Positions 24,510-34,893 are shown, numbered from the stretch's first letter. The stretch is 64,000 bases of DNA from CADEEN01 sp963751775 (GCA_963751775.1 CAVVVW010000014.1:1-64000), one strand, 5' to 3'. Notes: a model not told the origin generated them from the letters alone. Numbers and translations: made by a program.

Positions 24510-25886
24510 TCGCGCTGCGCCAGCTCGACACCCGCAGCGCCGACTTCGAGGCCGGGTTCGCCGGGCTGCGCCATTGGTCGGCCCAGGCCGATGCCCAGAT
24601 CGAGGCCCGCGTGGCAGAGATCCTGGCCGACGTGCGCGCGCGGGGCGATGCCGCGGTGCTCGAATACACCGCGCGCTTCGATGCGCTGGCCCCGGCGTCG
24701 ATGGCGGCACTGGCCCTCGCGCCCGAGGCAGATGCAAGCGGCGTATGCCGCCATCACGCCGGCACAACGCGACGCGCTGCAGGCGGCGGCGGCGCGCATC
24801 CGCAGCTACCACGAGCGCCAACTCGAGGCCTGCGGTCGCTCGTGGAGCTACCGCGACGCCGACGGCACCCTGCTCGGGCAGAAGGTGACGCCGCTCGACC
24901 GCGTCGGCATCTACGTGCCCGGCGGCAAGGCGGCGTACCCGTCGAGCGTGCTGATGAACGCGGTGCCGGCGCAGGTGGCCGGCGTCGGCGAGATCGTGAT
25001 GGTCGTGCCGACGCCCGGCGGCGAGCGCAATGCGCTGGTGCTGGCGGCGGCGCATGTGGCCGGCGTGCAGCGCGCGTTCACCATCGGCGGCGCGCAGGCG
25101 GTGGCCGCACTGGCCTACGGCACCGCGACGATCCCGCGGGTGGACAAGATCACCGGCCCCGGCAATGCCTACGTCGCCAGCGCCAAGCGCAGGGTGTTCG
25201 GCGAAGTCGGCATCGACATGATCGCCGGGCCGAGCGAGATCCTGGTCATCGCCGACGGCAGCACGCCGGCCGATTGGGTGGCGATGGACCTGTTCTCGCA
25301 GGCCGAGCACGACGAACTGGCGCAAAGCCTGCTGCTGTGTCCCGATGCCGGTTATCTCGACGCGGTGCGCGCCGCCGATCGAGCGCCTGTTGCCCACGCT
25401 GCCGCGACGCGAAATCATTCGGGCCTCCCTCGAGGGCCGCGGCGCGCTGATCCTGACGCGGTCGATGGAAGAGGCCTGCGAACTGAGCAACCGCATCGCG
25501 CCCGAGCACCTCGAAGTCTCGAGCGCCGATCCCGCAGCGCTGGGAGCCGCTGCTCAAGCACGCCGGCGCGATCTTCCTCGGCGCTTTCACCAGCGAGAGC
25601 CTGGGCGACTATTGCGCCGGCCCGAACCATGTGCTGCCGACGTCCGGCACCGCCCGGTTCTCCTCGCCGCTCGGCGTCTACGACTTCCAGAAGCGAAGCA
25701 GCATCATCGAAGTCAGCGAAGCGGGCGCAAACATCCTGGGGCCGATCGCGGCCGAATTGGCGCTTGGCGAGGGCCTGCAGGCCCACGCCCGGGCCGCGCA
25801 AATGCGACTCGAACGGCCCGATGCGCTCGCTGCGACCGATGTCCAGTGGCGCAGTGCCTGTGCGCGCGGACGGGATCAAACGATGA
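24506..25886 (+). CDS. hisD: Histidinol dehydrogenase (several frame breaks)
   Basis: HisD oxidises histidinol to histidine in two NAD-dependent steps with zinc. The sequence runs LGQKVTPLDRVGIYVPGG, NVASAKR-like NAYVASAKRRVFG, MIAGPSEILVIAD, and the catalytic/zinc part DLFSQAEHDE, then FSSPLGVYDFQKRSS. Extra bases near 24730, 25375 and 25531 break the frame. The end is uncertain: the repaired frame has no stop before hisC, whereas the adjacent frame gives a TGA at 25884-25886 overlapping the hisC ATG. I use that end. Confidence 0.85.
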
Positions 25887-26976
25887 ACGTGACCCCGTTG
25901 ACCGAGCGCATCGCGCGCACGATCCGCCAGGACGTCCAGTCCGCCGCGGGCTACGCCATCCAGCCGAGCGCGGGGATGGTCAAGCTCGACGCGATGGAGA
26001 ACCCCTTCGGCCTGCCGCCTGCGTTGCAGCGCGAGCTGGGCGAGCGCCTCGGGCGCGCCGCGCTCAATCGCTATCCGCTCGGCAAGGGCGAGGTGGCGGC
26101 GGCGCTGGCCAGGCACTTCGCCGTGCCCGCCGGCTGCCGCGTGATCATCGGCAACGGCTCGGACGAGTTGATCGACCTGCTGTCGGTGGCCTGCGACGTA
26201 CCCGGTGCGGTGGTGCTGGCGCCGCTGCCGGGCTTCGTGATGTACGAGATGTCGGCGCGTCTGCGCGGGCTGCGCTTCGTCGGCGTGCCGCTGACGGCCA
26301 GCTTCGAGCTCGACGAGGCGGCCATGCTGGCGGCGATCGAGCGCGAGCGGCCGGCGCTGACCTACATCGCCTACCCCAACAATCCGACCGGCAACCTGTT
26401 CGACGATGCCGATCATCGACCGCATCGTGGCGGCGGTCGGCGCGCAACACGGACTGGTGGTGTTCGACGAGGCGTACCAGCCCTTTTCCTCGCGCACATG
26501 GATGCAGCGCATGGCCGCGCAGCCGCATGTGCTGGTGATGCGAACGCTGTCCAAGTTCGGCCTCGCCGGCGTGCGCCTGGGCTACATGGCTGGGGCCGAA
26601 GCACAGTTGATCGAGCAGATCGAGAAAGTGATGCCGCCCTACAACGTCAGCGTGCTCAACGCCGAGGCCACGCTTGTTCGCGCTCGAGCATGCCGACGTG
26701 TTTGCCGGGCAGGCGGCGTTGCTGCGCGCCGAGCGCGCCCGGCTGGCCGCCGCGCTGGCGGCGTTGCCGGGCGTGACCGTGTTTCCGAGCGATGCCAATA
26801 TGCTGCTGGTGCGCGTGCCCGATTCGAAGCGCGGCTTCGAGGGCCTGAAGGCGCGCGGCGTGCTCGTCAAGCACATCGCCGGCCTGCACCCGTTGCTGGC
26901 CAACTGCCTGCGCCTGACGGTGGGCACGCCCGAGGAAAACAACCTGCTGATCGAAGCCCTGAAAGCGAGTTTGTGA
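25883..26976 (+). CDS. hisC: Histidinol-phosphate aminotransferase (two frame breaks)
   Basis: This PLP-dependent class II aminotransferase makes histidinol phosphate. Features are LDAMENPFGLPPALQREL, the cofactor pocket YPNNPTGNLF, VVFDEAYQPFS, and the PLP lysine in LSKFGLAGVRLGY. About 363 residues result after removing single extra bases near 26409 and 26675. Its stop overlaps the hisB start as TGATG. The position between hisD and hisB is the usual one for betaproteobacteria. Confidence 0.92.
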
Positions 26977-27567
26977 TGTCACGCATGGCCGAGGTGCAAC
27001 GCAATACGAAAGAGACGCAGATCCGCGTGCGCGTGGATCTCGACGGCACGGGCCAGGCCAAACTGGCGACCGGGATCGGCTTCTTCGACCACATGCTCGA
27101 CCAGGTGGCGCGCCACGGCCTGATCGACCTCGACGTCGAGGCCAAGGGCGACCTGCACATCGACGGCCACCACACGGTGGAAGACGTGGGCATCACGCTG
27201 GGCCTGGCCGTGGCCAAGGCGGTCGGCGACAAGGCCGGCCTGACGCGCTACGGCCATGCCTACGTGCCGCTGGACGAAGCGCTGTCGCGCGTGGTGATCG
27301 ATTTCTCGGGCCGCCCCGGGCTGCACATGGACGTGCCGTTTCGCAGCGGCATGGTCGGCGCGATTCGACACCCAACTGACCTTCGAGTTCTTCCAGGGCT
27401 TCGCCAACCACGCGCTGGCCACCCTGCACATCGACAACCTGAAGGGCGCCAACGCCCACCACCAGTGCGAGACGGTGTTCAAGGCCTTCGGCCGCGCGCT
27501 GCGCATGGCGCTGGCCATCGACGCGCGCAGCGTGGGCGTGATTCCATCCACCAAGGGCTCCCTCTAG
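26976..27567 (+). CDS. hisB: Imidazoleglycerol-phosphate dehydratase (one frame break)
   Basis: This manganese-dependent dehydratase has the family's His-rich motifs: GIGFFDHMLDQVARHG, DLHIDGHHTVEDVGI, and ANAHHQCETVFKAFGRAL near the end. It is the monofunctional form of about 197 residues, without the phosphatase domain of enterobacterial HisB. One extra T near 27364 splits GMVGAI from DTQLTFEFFQGFANHA. HisH follows after three bases. Confidence 0.93.
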
Positions 27568-27570
27568 GTT

Positions 27571-28218
27571 ATGCCGGGCAGCGTCGCCGTCGTCGACTAC
27601 GGCATGGGCAACCTGCGCTCGGTGTCGCAGGCGGTGCTGCACGTGGCGGCCGGCAGCGGCGTCACGGTGCTCGTGACCGCGCGGCCGCAGGACGTGTTTG
27701 CCGCCGATCGCGTGGTGCTGCCCGGCCAGGGTGCGATGCGCGACTGCATGCGCGAGCTGCACGCGTCGGGATTGAAGGACGCGGTGCTGCACGCCGCCGC
27801 GAACAAGCCGCTGTTCGGTGTCTGCGTCGGCATGCAGATGCTGCTCGACCACAGCGAGGAGCAGGACACGCCGGGGCTGGGCCTGATCGGCGGGCGCGTC
27901 GAGCGCTTTCGCCTCGACGGCCTGCGCCAGCCCGACGGCAGCCGCTACAAGGTGCCGCAGATGGGCTGGAACCGGGTCCGGCAGGCGCAGCCGCACGCAC
28001 TGTGGGCGGGCGTGGCCGACGACGCGTGGTTCTACTTTGTGCACAGTTTTCACGCCGCGCCGTCGGACCCGCGCCACAGCGCGGGCCTGACCGACTATGG
28101 CGTGCGCTTTACCTCGGCGGTGGCGCGAGATAACATTTTTGCCACCCAGTTCCACCCCGAGAAGAGCGCTGACGACGGTCTGACGCTGTACCGCAACTTC
28201 CTCCTTTGGAATCCCTGA
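27571..28218 (+). CDS. hisH: Imidazole glycerol phosphate synthase, glutaminase subunit
   Basis: The 215-residue class I glutamine amidotransferase supplies ammonia to HisF. Catalytic Cys85 lies in FGVCVGMQML and the His-Glu pair in TQFHPEKSADDG. The N-terminus VAVVDYGMGNLRSVSQAV is typical. Its partner HisF is two genes downstream, with hisA in between. The frame is intact. Confidence 0.95.
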   Translation: MPGSVAVVDYGMGNLRSVSQAVLHVAAGSGVTVLVTARPQDVFAADRVVLPGQGAMRDCMRELHASGLKDAVLHAAANKPLFGVCVGMQMLLDHSEEQDTPGLGLIGGRVERFRLDGLRQPDGSRYKVPQMGWNRVRQAQPHALWAGVADDAWFYFVHSFHAAPSDPRHSAGLTDYGVRFTSAVARDNIFATQFHPEKSADDGLTLYRNFLLWNP

Positions 28219-28252
28219 TTCCGAAGCCCCGAGCGCTCCCTGCCTGCCGACC

Positions 28253-29002
28253 ATGCTGCTGATACCTGCGATCGACCTCAAGGACGGTCACTGCGTGCGC
28301 CTCGAGCAGGGTGACATGAAAGTCGCCACCACCTTCGGCGAAGACCCGGCGGCAATGGCCGAGCGCTGGCTCGCGGCCGGTGCCCGGCGCTTGCACCTGG
28401 TCGATCTGAACGGCGCCTTCGCCGGCAAGCCGGTCAACGAACCGGCGGTGAAGGCGATCATCCGCGCGGTCGGCGACCGCATCCCGGTACAGCTCGGCGG
28501 CGGTCTGCGCGATCTGGACACCATCGAGCGCTACCTCGACGACGGCCTGAGCTACGTCGTCATCGGCACCGCTGCGGTCAAGAAGCCGGGCTTCCTGCGC
28601 GACGCCTGTACGGCATTCGGCGGCCACATCATCGTCGGCCTCGATGCCAAGGACGGCAAGGTGGCCACCGACGGCTGGAGCAAGCTGACCGGCCACGAAG
28701 TCGTCGACCTGGCGAAGAAGTTCGAGGATTACGGCGTCGAGGGCGTGATCTACACCGACATCGGCCGCGACGGCATGCTCACCGGCATCAACATCGAAGC
28801 CACCGTCAAGCTCGCACAGGCGCTGACCATTCCCGTCATCGCCTCGGGTGGGCTGGCCGGCATGGCCGACATCGATCGCCTGTGCGGGGTCGAGAGCGAA
28901 GGCATCGACGGCGTGATCTGCGGCCGCGCGATCTACAACGGTGCGCTCGATTTCACCGCGGCGCAGCGCCGCGCCGACGAACTCGGCGGCCCGCCTGCAT
29001 GA
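28253..29002 (+). CDS. hisA: Phosphoribosylformimino-5-aminoimidazole carboxamide ribotide isomerase
   Basis: The 249-residue TIM barrel opens LLIPAIDLKDGHCVRL with the catalytic Asp8 and has VQLGGGLRDLDTIERYLDDG and VIYTDIGRDGML with the second catalytic Asp. It performs an Amadori rearrangement in histidine synthesis. The stop codon begins a family B repeat that extends toward hisF. Confidence 0.95.
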   Translation: MLLIPAIDLKDGHCVRLEQGDMKVATTFGEDPAAMAERWLAAGARRLHLVDLNGAFAGKPVNEPAVKAIIRAVGDRIPVQLGGGLRDLDTIERYLDDGLSYVVIGTAAVKKPGFLRDACTAFGGHIIVGLDAKDGKVATDGWSKLTGHEVVDLAKKFEDYGVEGVIYTDIGRDGMLTGINIEATVKLAQALTIPVIASGGLAGMADIDRLCGVESEGIDGVICGRAIYNGALDFTAAQRRADELGGPPA

Positions 29003-29060
29003 GCCGCCGGGCCGTTCCCAAGGCGAATACCGAAGCGCGCAGCGCGCAGGTTGTCTGATG
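29000..29060 (+). repeat. Intergenic repeat, family B (copy 2)
   Basis: It starts at the hisA stop codon with GAGCCGCCGGGCCGTTCCCA and AGGCGAATACCGAAGCGCGC, matching the linker between the two ABC genes at 18605-18662. A short unique stretch then leads to hisF. This is the only sizeable gap in the his operon. Confidence 0.75.
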
Positions 29061-29085
29061 ACGGCTGCCCCGGGCGGCCGCTGAG

Positions 29086-29840
<755 letters not shown>

Positions 29841-29844
<4 letters not shown>

Positions 29845-30389
29845 AGGGCTTCGTTCGCATCATCGGCGGACAGTGGAAGCGCAGCAAGCTGCCGGTGGCC
29901 GACCAGCCCGGCCTGCGGCCGACGCCCGACCGGATAAAGGAAACGCTGTTCAACTGGCTGGGCCAGGACCTGACGGGCTGGCGCGTGCTCGACGCCTTTG
30001 CCGGCAGCGGCGCGCTCGGCTTCGAGGCCGCATCGCGCGGGGCCGCCGAGGTGCTGCTGCTGGAGCGCGATGCGGCGCTGGTGCGCAGTCTGGCGCAGGT
30101 CAAGGAGCGGCTGCGGGCTGACACGGTGCGCGTCATCGCCGGCGACGCACTGGCCTGGCTGTCGCGCTGCGCGCCCGGGCAGTTCGAGCTCGTGCTGATC
30201 GACCCGCCGTTCGACGCCAACGTCTTCGATGCCGCGCTGGCCGCGGCGGCGCCCAGCGTGACGGAAGGCGGCTTCTTGTACCTCGAAGCGCCGCGGGAAT
30301 TCGACGCTGCGCCGGCCGGCTTCACGCTCGCGCGGCACGCCCGCGCCGGCGCCGTGCACGCCAACCTGTTCCGGCGTGGGCCGGGCTAA
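29841..30389 (+). CDS. rsmD: 16S rRNA (guanine(966)-N(2))-methyltransferase
   Basis: The 182-residue SAM-dependent methyltransferase has FVRIIGGQWKRSKLPVADQP, the TPDRIKETLFNWL block typical of RsmD, SAM loop VLDAFAGSGALGFEAASRG and catalytic motif IDPPF. It starts at GTG overlapping the hisF stop. Placement at the end of the his genes and before coaD keeps the rsmD-coaD pairing while displacing hisIE. Confidence 0.92.
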
Positions 30390-30417
30390 ACTGCCAGCGC
30401 TCCGACGCGCCCAAGTC

Positions 30418-30924
30418 ATGACCTCCGTCACCCGCCTCACCGCCGTCTACCCCGGCACCTTCGACCCGATGACGCTCGGTCATCAGGACCTGATCGCGCG
30501 CGCCAGCCGGCTGTTCGAGCGCTTGCTCGTCGCGGTGGCGGTGGGCCACCACAAGCGAACCATGTTCTCGATCGGCGAGCGGCTGCACCTTGCGCGCACC
30601 CTGACCGCGCAGCATGCCAACGTCGAGGTCTATGAAATGCGCGGGCTGCTGCGCGACTTCGTCGTGGCCCAGGGCGGCAAGGTGGTGGTGCGCGGCCTGC
30701 GCGCGGTCAGCGACTTCGAATACGAATTCCAGATGGCCGGCATGAACCGGCAGTTGATGCCCGAAGTCGAGACGCTGTTCCTGACGCCGAGCGATCAGCA
30801 CCAGTTCATCAGCGGCACGTTCGTGCGCGAGATCGCCACCCTGGGCGGCGATGTCTCCAAGTTCGTGGCGCCGCTGGTGCTGGAGAAGCTGAAGGAGCGC
30901 GTGGCGCAAACGCCGCGTGAGTAG
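30418..30924 (+). CDS. coaD: Phosphopantetheine adenylyltransferase
   Basis: The 168-residue nucleotidyltransferase converts 4'-phosphopantetheine to dephospho-CoA. AVYPGTFDPMTLGHQDLIAR carries the T/HxGH motif and VVRGLRAVSDFEYEFQMAGM the substrate-binding block; ISGTFVREIATLGGDVS closes the ATP site. The ATG at 30418 gives the standard N-terminus. The ferredoxin gene follows after 5 bases. Confidence 0.95.
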   Translation: MTSVTRLTAVYPGTFDPMTLGHQDLIARASRLFERLLVAVAVGHHKRTMFSIGERLHLARTLTAQHANVEVYEMRGLLRDFVVAQGGKVVVRGLRAVSDFEYEFQMAGMNRQLMPEVETLFLTPSDQHQFISGTFVREIATLGGDVSKFVAPLVLEKLKERVAQTPRE

Positions 30925-30929
30925 TGCCC

Positions 30930-31199
30930 ATGGCGCTGATGATCACCGACGAGTGCATCAACTGCGACGTGTGCGAGCCCGAATGCCCGAACCAGGCAAT
31001 CTCGATGGGCCCCGACTACTACCAGATCGAGCCCTCGCGCTGCACCGAATGTGTCGGCCACTTCGACGAACCCCAATGCGTGCAGGTCTGCCCCGTGGCT
31101 TGCATCCCAATTCACCCGCAGCATGTCGAATCGAAGGCGACGCTGTGGGCCAAGTACCAGCACTTGCAGCAACAGGCAGCCATGGCGGGCACACCCTGA
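30930..31199 (+). CDS. YfhL-type 2[4Fe-4S] ferredoxin
   Basis: The 89-residue protein has cluster-binding runs CINCDVCEPECPN and CTECVGHFDEPQCVQVCPVA, matching the spacing of the YfhL/Allochromatium ferredoxin type with an insertion between Cys residues of the second cluster. It acts as a small cytoplasmic electron carrier. I chose the ATG of MALMITDEC; a GTG two codons upstream is possible. The coaD-fdx order is common in betaproteobacteria. Confidence 0.9.
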   Translation: MALMITDECINCDVCEPECPNQAISMGPDYYQIEPSRCTECVGHFDEPQCVQVCPVACIPIHPQHVESKATLWAKYQHLQQQAAMAGTP

Positions 31200-31279
31200 A
31201 GTCGTTTCGCTGTCTGTTAAGTAGGGGCGGCGGGCTGCTACTGGCGCATTGACGTTGTTTGCTACCGCCTGTTCTTGCG

Positions 31280-31800
31280 ATGGTTCAGCGCATCGCGGCA
31301 GGCGGCACCCGGCAGGGGCTCATGGTGGAGCGGTCGGCGCTTCGCACCGACTTCGCTGCGGTGCTCGGCCTGGTGGTCGCGTCGCACAACTCGCTACGTT
31401 CGCTGCGTTCGCTGCGCTCGGACAGGTGCGGCGAGTCAGATCACGAAGCGCGCTGCGCGCGCCGACCCCAGCCCTGTGCTCCTCGCCGCCCCACAAATCG
31501 CCCCTGCCGGGTACCGCCTGCCGCGAAGGCCACGGCTGGTGTTCGCAACGCCACCATCGCTGGCTCCGCAAAGGCGCGCCCGGGCAGGTGGCAGCGCGCC
31601 TGCGGGGCGCCGAGGAGCACAGGCTTGTGGCCCGCGCGCGCAGCGCGCCACGTGACTGACTTGTCGCACCCTGTCTGAGCGTAGCGAACGCAGTGAGCGC
31701 AGCGAGTTGTGCGACGGGCCACAAGGCCGAGCACCGCAGCGCAGTCGGTGCACAGCACCGACCGCTCCGCCGAAGCGCTGCCGCCTGCCCGGGCGCGCCT
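31280..31800 (+). repeat. Large complex inverted repeat, non-coding
   Basis: The gap between the ferredoxin and DUF4124 genes holds nested, imperfect inverted copies. GGTGCTCGGCCTGGTGGTCG (about 31358) returns inverted as CGGGCCACAAGGCCGAGCAC (about 31718). GCGCGCTGCGCGCGCCGACC and CCTGTGCTCCTC (31448-31482) return inverted at about 31612-31650. GCGGCAGGCGGCACCCGGCA (31293) returns inverted as TGCCGGGTACCGCCTGCCGC near 31507. I see no gene with family character. It looks like a repeat cluster built by several insertions or by an element with long arms. Confidence 0.7.
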
Positions 31801-31893
31801 TTGCTGCTCTACTGTCAGCGAACTGGGTATCCCACGTCGCCAATCGCTCGCCTGCAGCTCTGTGACGGCCACTCGAGTGAAAGCAATCCCGCT

Positions 31894-32286
31894 TCAGGAC
31901 TGCGCGGGCTTGGTTGGCGGGCGCTTCTTCTTTGACGCGGCCGATGCGGCTGACGCGGGCGGCTTGGCTGCTTTCGGTGGGCCGCTCCTGGCGGTGGTCT
32001 GCTTGGCGGCGGCTGCTTCCTTGGCCAGACGTTCGCGGGTCATCTTGTCGGCCAGCATCTTGTCGCGCTTGAGGACCTCGGCGGCTGCCTTGCGCTGCTC
32101 GGCGGTGCGCATGTCGTCGGTGTCGATCTCGTAGCCGTCCTTGCACGGCGTCTGCGAATAGGTGCGGCCGTCGGGACCGCAGCGAAACACCCTTTGCGCT
32201 GCCTCGCTCGCGCCATCGGCGGCGACCAGCAACAGCGACGTGGTCATCGCCACGGCCGCGCCGGATCGATGCCGGCGAACGTTCAC
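31894..32286 (-). CDS. DUF4124-domain protein, probably periplasmic
   Basis: The 130-residue protein starts at a GTG overlapping the pth stop. It has a hydrophobic leader (residues about 11-25, ending ASEAAQ) and then the DUF4124 core RVFRCGPDGRTYSQTPCKDG with its two cysteines. A Lys/Ala/Pro-rich tail (AASAASKKKRPPTKPAQS) follows. DUF4124 proteins are small exported proteins of unknown role. Coupling to pth is probably incidental. Confidence 0.7.
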   Translation of the reverse strand: MNVRRHRSGAAVAMTTSLLLVAADGASEAAQRVFRCGPDGRTYSQTPCKDGYEIDTDDMRTAEQRKAAAEVLKRDKMLADKMTRERLAKEAAAAKQTTARSGPPKAAKPPASAASAASKKKRPPTKPAQS

Positions 32287-32918
32287 GGCTTGCCTTGCTC
32301 CCCGGTTGGGTCGCTCGGCGGCGCGTCCGGCTTGGGCCGCGGCGGCTTTCTGTGCACCTTCATCATCGCGCGCTCCATCTCGCCGGCCAGCAGCAGGTCC
32401 AGCGATTGCAGCGACAGCGCCACGCACTGCTCGATCGCCTCGCGGTGCTCCTGCGAGGGCTTCCTCAAGACATAGTCGATCACCTCGGCCTTCACGCCGG
32501 GGTGGCCGATGCCCAGGCGCAGGCGCCAGAAGTCGGCGCTGCCGAGTTGGGCGACGATGTCCTTCAAGCCGTTGTGGCCGGCGTGACTGCCGCCTTGCTT
32601 CAACTTGAGCTGGCCGGGCAACAGGTCGAGTTCATCGTGCGCGACCAGGATCTGCTCGGGTGCGATCTTGAAGAACCGGGCCAGCGCGGCCACCGACTTG
32701 CCCGACAGGTTCATGTAGGTCTGCGGCTCGACCAGCCACAGCGGATCCGTGCCGGCCCGATTCACGCGCGCCACCAGGCCGTGGTAATTGCGGTCGTGAG
32801 CCAGCCTGGCGCCGAGTTTGCCGGCCACCGCATCGAGCCACCAGAAGCCGGCGTTGTGCCGCGTGGCAGCGTATTCGGGGCCCGGATTGCCCAGGCCGAC
32901 CAACATTCGAATCGTCAT
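32283..32918 (-). CDS. pth: Peptidyl-tRNA hydrolase
   Basis: Pth frees tRNA from stalled peptidyl-tRNA. The 211-residue protein has MLVGLGNPGPEYAATRHNAG with catalytic His21, QTYMNLSGKSVAALARFF, HDELDLLPGQLKLKQGGSHA and GHNGLKDI. The C-terminal tail after residue 185 (KPPRPKPDAPPSDPTGEQG) is longer than in E. coli. The ATG at 32918 gives the standard start. It follows the rplY terminator. Confidence 0.95.
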   Translation of the reverse strand: MTIRMLVGLGNPGPEYAATRHNAGFWWLDAVAGKLGARLAHDRNYHGLVARVNRAGTDPLWLVEPQTYMNLSGKSVAALARFFKIAPEQILVAHDELDLLPGQLKLKQGGSHAGHNGLKDIVAQLGSADFWRLRLGIGHPGVKAEVIDYVLRKPSQEHREAIEQCVALSLQSLDLLLAGEMERAMMKVHRKPPRPKPDAPPSDPTGEQGKP

Positions 32919-32950
32919 GTGGCGGCGATGATAAGGGGGCCTCGGCAACG

Positions 32951-32976
32951 AAAAAAGGCCCCGCCAAGGCGGGGCC
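32951..32976 (-). terminator. Rho-independent terminator after rplY
   Basis: On the minus strand GGCCCCGCC-TT-GGCGGGGCC is followed by TTTTTTC. A 9-bp perfect GC stem and a six-T tract make this one of the clearest terminators in the window. It would separate rplY transcription from pth. Confidence 0.9.
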
Positions 32977-32997
32977 CGAGGCATCGTCGTCAGACGA

Positions 32998-33649
32998 TCA
33001 CTTCTTGTTTTGCTTCTCGGTCTTCTTGGCCTTGGTCGGTGCCGGCGCAGCGGCGATGACAGGCGCCACCGGAGCCACTTCCTCGACTTCTTCCTTGGGC
33101 ACGGTCACGGCCGCGATGACCGGGTCCTTCTTGCCGTGGGTGACGACCTTGATGCCTTCGGCGAGCACCAGGTCGCTGACGTGCAGCGACTGGCCCTTGA
33201 CCATGTTGCCCAGGTCGACGGTCAGGAACTCGGGCAGCGACGAGGCCAGGCACTGGATTTCCACGTCGGTGACGACGTGGGCGATCAGGCACTTGTCGGT
33301 CTTGACGGCCGGCGAGATTCTCTTCGTTGATGAAGTGCAGCGGCACCTTCTTCGTGATCCGGGTCGTCTCGTCGACGCGCTGGAAGTCGACATGCAGCAC
33401 GATCTGCTTCCAGGCATGCATCTGGAAGTCGCGCAGCAGCACCTTCTCGGTCTTGCCGGCCAGTTCCATCTCGAGCAGCGACGAGTGGAAGGCCTCCTTC
33501 TTCAGCGCGAAGTACAGCGCGTTGTGGTCGAGCTCGATCATCTTGGGCGCTCCGGCCCCATAGACGATGCCCGGGACTTTTGCGGTCAGTCGCAGGCGGC
33601 GGCTCGCTCCGGTCCCCTGCAACGTCCGCTCATAGGCGACGAATTTCAT
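32998..33649 (-). CDS. rplY: 50S ribosomal protein L25/general stress protein Ctc (one frame break)
   Basis: This 5S rRNA-binding protein is in the long TL5/Ctc form (about 216 residues). The N-terminal L25 domain (MKFVAYERTLQGTGASRRLR, LTAKVPGIVYGAG) precedes a C-terminal beta domain (SPAVKTDKCLIAHVVTDVEI, SSLPEFLTVDLGNMVKGQSL) and a Lys/Ala-rich tail. One extra base near 33317 breaks the frame at FINEEN-SPAVKT. It follows prs across a hairpin, the usual prs-rplY-pth arrangement. Confidence 0.92.
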
Positions 33650-33723
33650 GCTTTCACTCCAATGTTGGAACCCCGCGACCAGGGCTCCAGGTAAAGGGTC
33701 CGACAACGGACCCAACAAGACAA

Positions 33724-33743
33724 GGGCTCCCGACAGGGAGCCC
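33724..33743 (-). terminator. Hairpin between prs and rplY (terminator or attenuator)
   Basis: GGGCTCCC-TGTC-GGGAGCCC on the minus strand is followed by TTGTCTTG. The 8-bp stem is perfect but the T tract is weak, so partial read-through into rplY is likely. Confidence 0.65.
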
Positions 33744-33753
33744 GCTCGTCCTT

Positions 33754-34716
33754 CTAAAAATTACTATTCTGTTCGGCGAACAAGGACGTCACCGACTCGC
33801 CATCCGAAATGCGCCGAATCGTCTCGGCAAACAGGAACGCCACCGACAGCTGGCGGATCTTCTTGCAGGCCTTGGCGGCCTCGCTGAGCGGGATCGTGTT
33901 GCAGATCACCACCTCGTCGAGTGCCGAGGCGCCGATGCGTTCGATCGCCGGGCCCGAGAACACCGCGTGCGTGCAATAGGCGTAGACGCTCTTCGCGCCG
34001 CGCTCTTTCAACACCTCGGCCGCCTTCACCAGGGTGCCGGCGGTGTCGATCATGTCGTCCATGATGACGCAATTGCGGCCGTCGATCTCGCCGATCACGT
34101 GCATCACTTCGGAGACATTGGCGGCCGAACGGCGCTTGTCGATGATGGCCAGGTCACAGCCGAGCTGCTTGGCCAGCGCGCGCGCGCGGACCACGCCGCC
34201 GACATCGGGCGAGACCACGATCAGGTCGTTGTAGTTCTTGCTCTTCAGGTCCGAGAGCAGCACCGGCGAGGCATAGATGTTGTCGACCGGAATATCGAAG
34301 AAGCCCTGGATCTGGTCGGCGTGCAGGTCCATCGTCAGCACACGCTCGACGCCCACGGTCTCGAGCAGGTTGGCGACCACCTTGGCACTGATCGGCACCC
34401 GGGTGCTGCGCGGCCGGCGGTCCTGGCGCGCATAGCCGAAGTAGGGGATCACGGCGGTGATGCGGCGCGCGCTGGCGCGCTTCAAGGCATCGACCATGAT
34501 CAGCAACTCCATGATGTTCTCGTTGGTCGGCGCGCACGACGACTGGATCACGAAGACATCGCGGGCACGCACGTTCTGGTGCAGCTCGACCGTCACTTCG
34601 CCGTCGGAGAAGCGGCCGACCGTGGCCTTGCCCAACTCGACGCCCAGGTTGGACGCGATTTCCTGGGCCAGCGCTCGGTTGGCGTTGCCCGTGAACAGCA
34701 CGGTGTTGAACAGCAC
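33754..34716 (-). CDS. prs: Ribose-phosphate pyrophosphokinase
   Basis: Prs makes PRPP, the substrate of HisG and of nucleotide synthesis. The 320-residue protein has VGRFSDGEVTVELHQNVRAR, the flexible-loop and ATP-binding region YFGYARQDRRPRSTRVPISA, MDLHADQIQGFFDIPVDNIY, and the PRPP loop VIMDDMIDTAGTLVKAAEVL. The frame is intact and the length normal. A tRNA-Gln gene lies 60 bases upstream, as in many betaproteobacteria. Confidence 0.96.
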   Translation of the reverse strand: MLFNTVLFTGNANRALAQEIASNLGVELGKATVGRFSDGEVTVELHQNVRARDVFVIQSSCAPTNENIMELLIMVDALKRASARRITAVIPYFGYARQDRRPRSTRVPISAKVVANLLETVGVERVLTMDLHADQIQGFFDIPVDNIYASPVLLSDLKSKNYNDLIVVSPDVGGVVRARALAKQLGCDLAIIDKRRSAANVSEVMHVIGEIDGRNCVIMDDMIDTAGTLVKAAEVLKERGAKSVYAYCTHAVFSGPAIERIGASALDEVVICNTIPLSEAAKACKKIRQLSVAFLFAETIRRISDGESVTSLFAEQNSNF

Positions 34717-34776
34717 GGCGGTGGCTTTCTAGGGCGGGCGGCGGGTCAGGGCGGGTGGGTCGCGAAGCAGAAAGTT

Positions 34777-34853
34777 TGGCAGGGGAGGAAGGACTCGAAC
34801 CCTCGCATGTCGGAATCAAAATCCGATGCCTTGACCAACTTGGCGACTCCCCT
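34777..34853 (-). tRNA. tRNA-Gln (TTG)
   Basis: On the minus strand a 77-base cloverleaf opens AGGGGAGTCGCCAAG and ends CTCCCCTGCCA, giving a 7-bp acceptor stem and encoded CCA. The anticodon loop is TTTTGAT within ATCGGA/TCCGAC, giving anticodon TTG. The T arm is GAGGGTTCGAGTCCTTC. Confidence 0.93.
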
Positions 34854-34893
34854 ACACAGGAGGCGGCTCGCGCCACCACCCTCAAAAACCGTT

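Noticed and set aside
31280..31800. CRISPR array
   Set aside because: Repeats are long, imperfect and mostly inverted; there are no regular short direct repeats with unique spacers and no cas genes.
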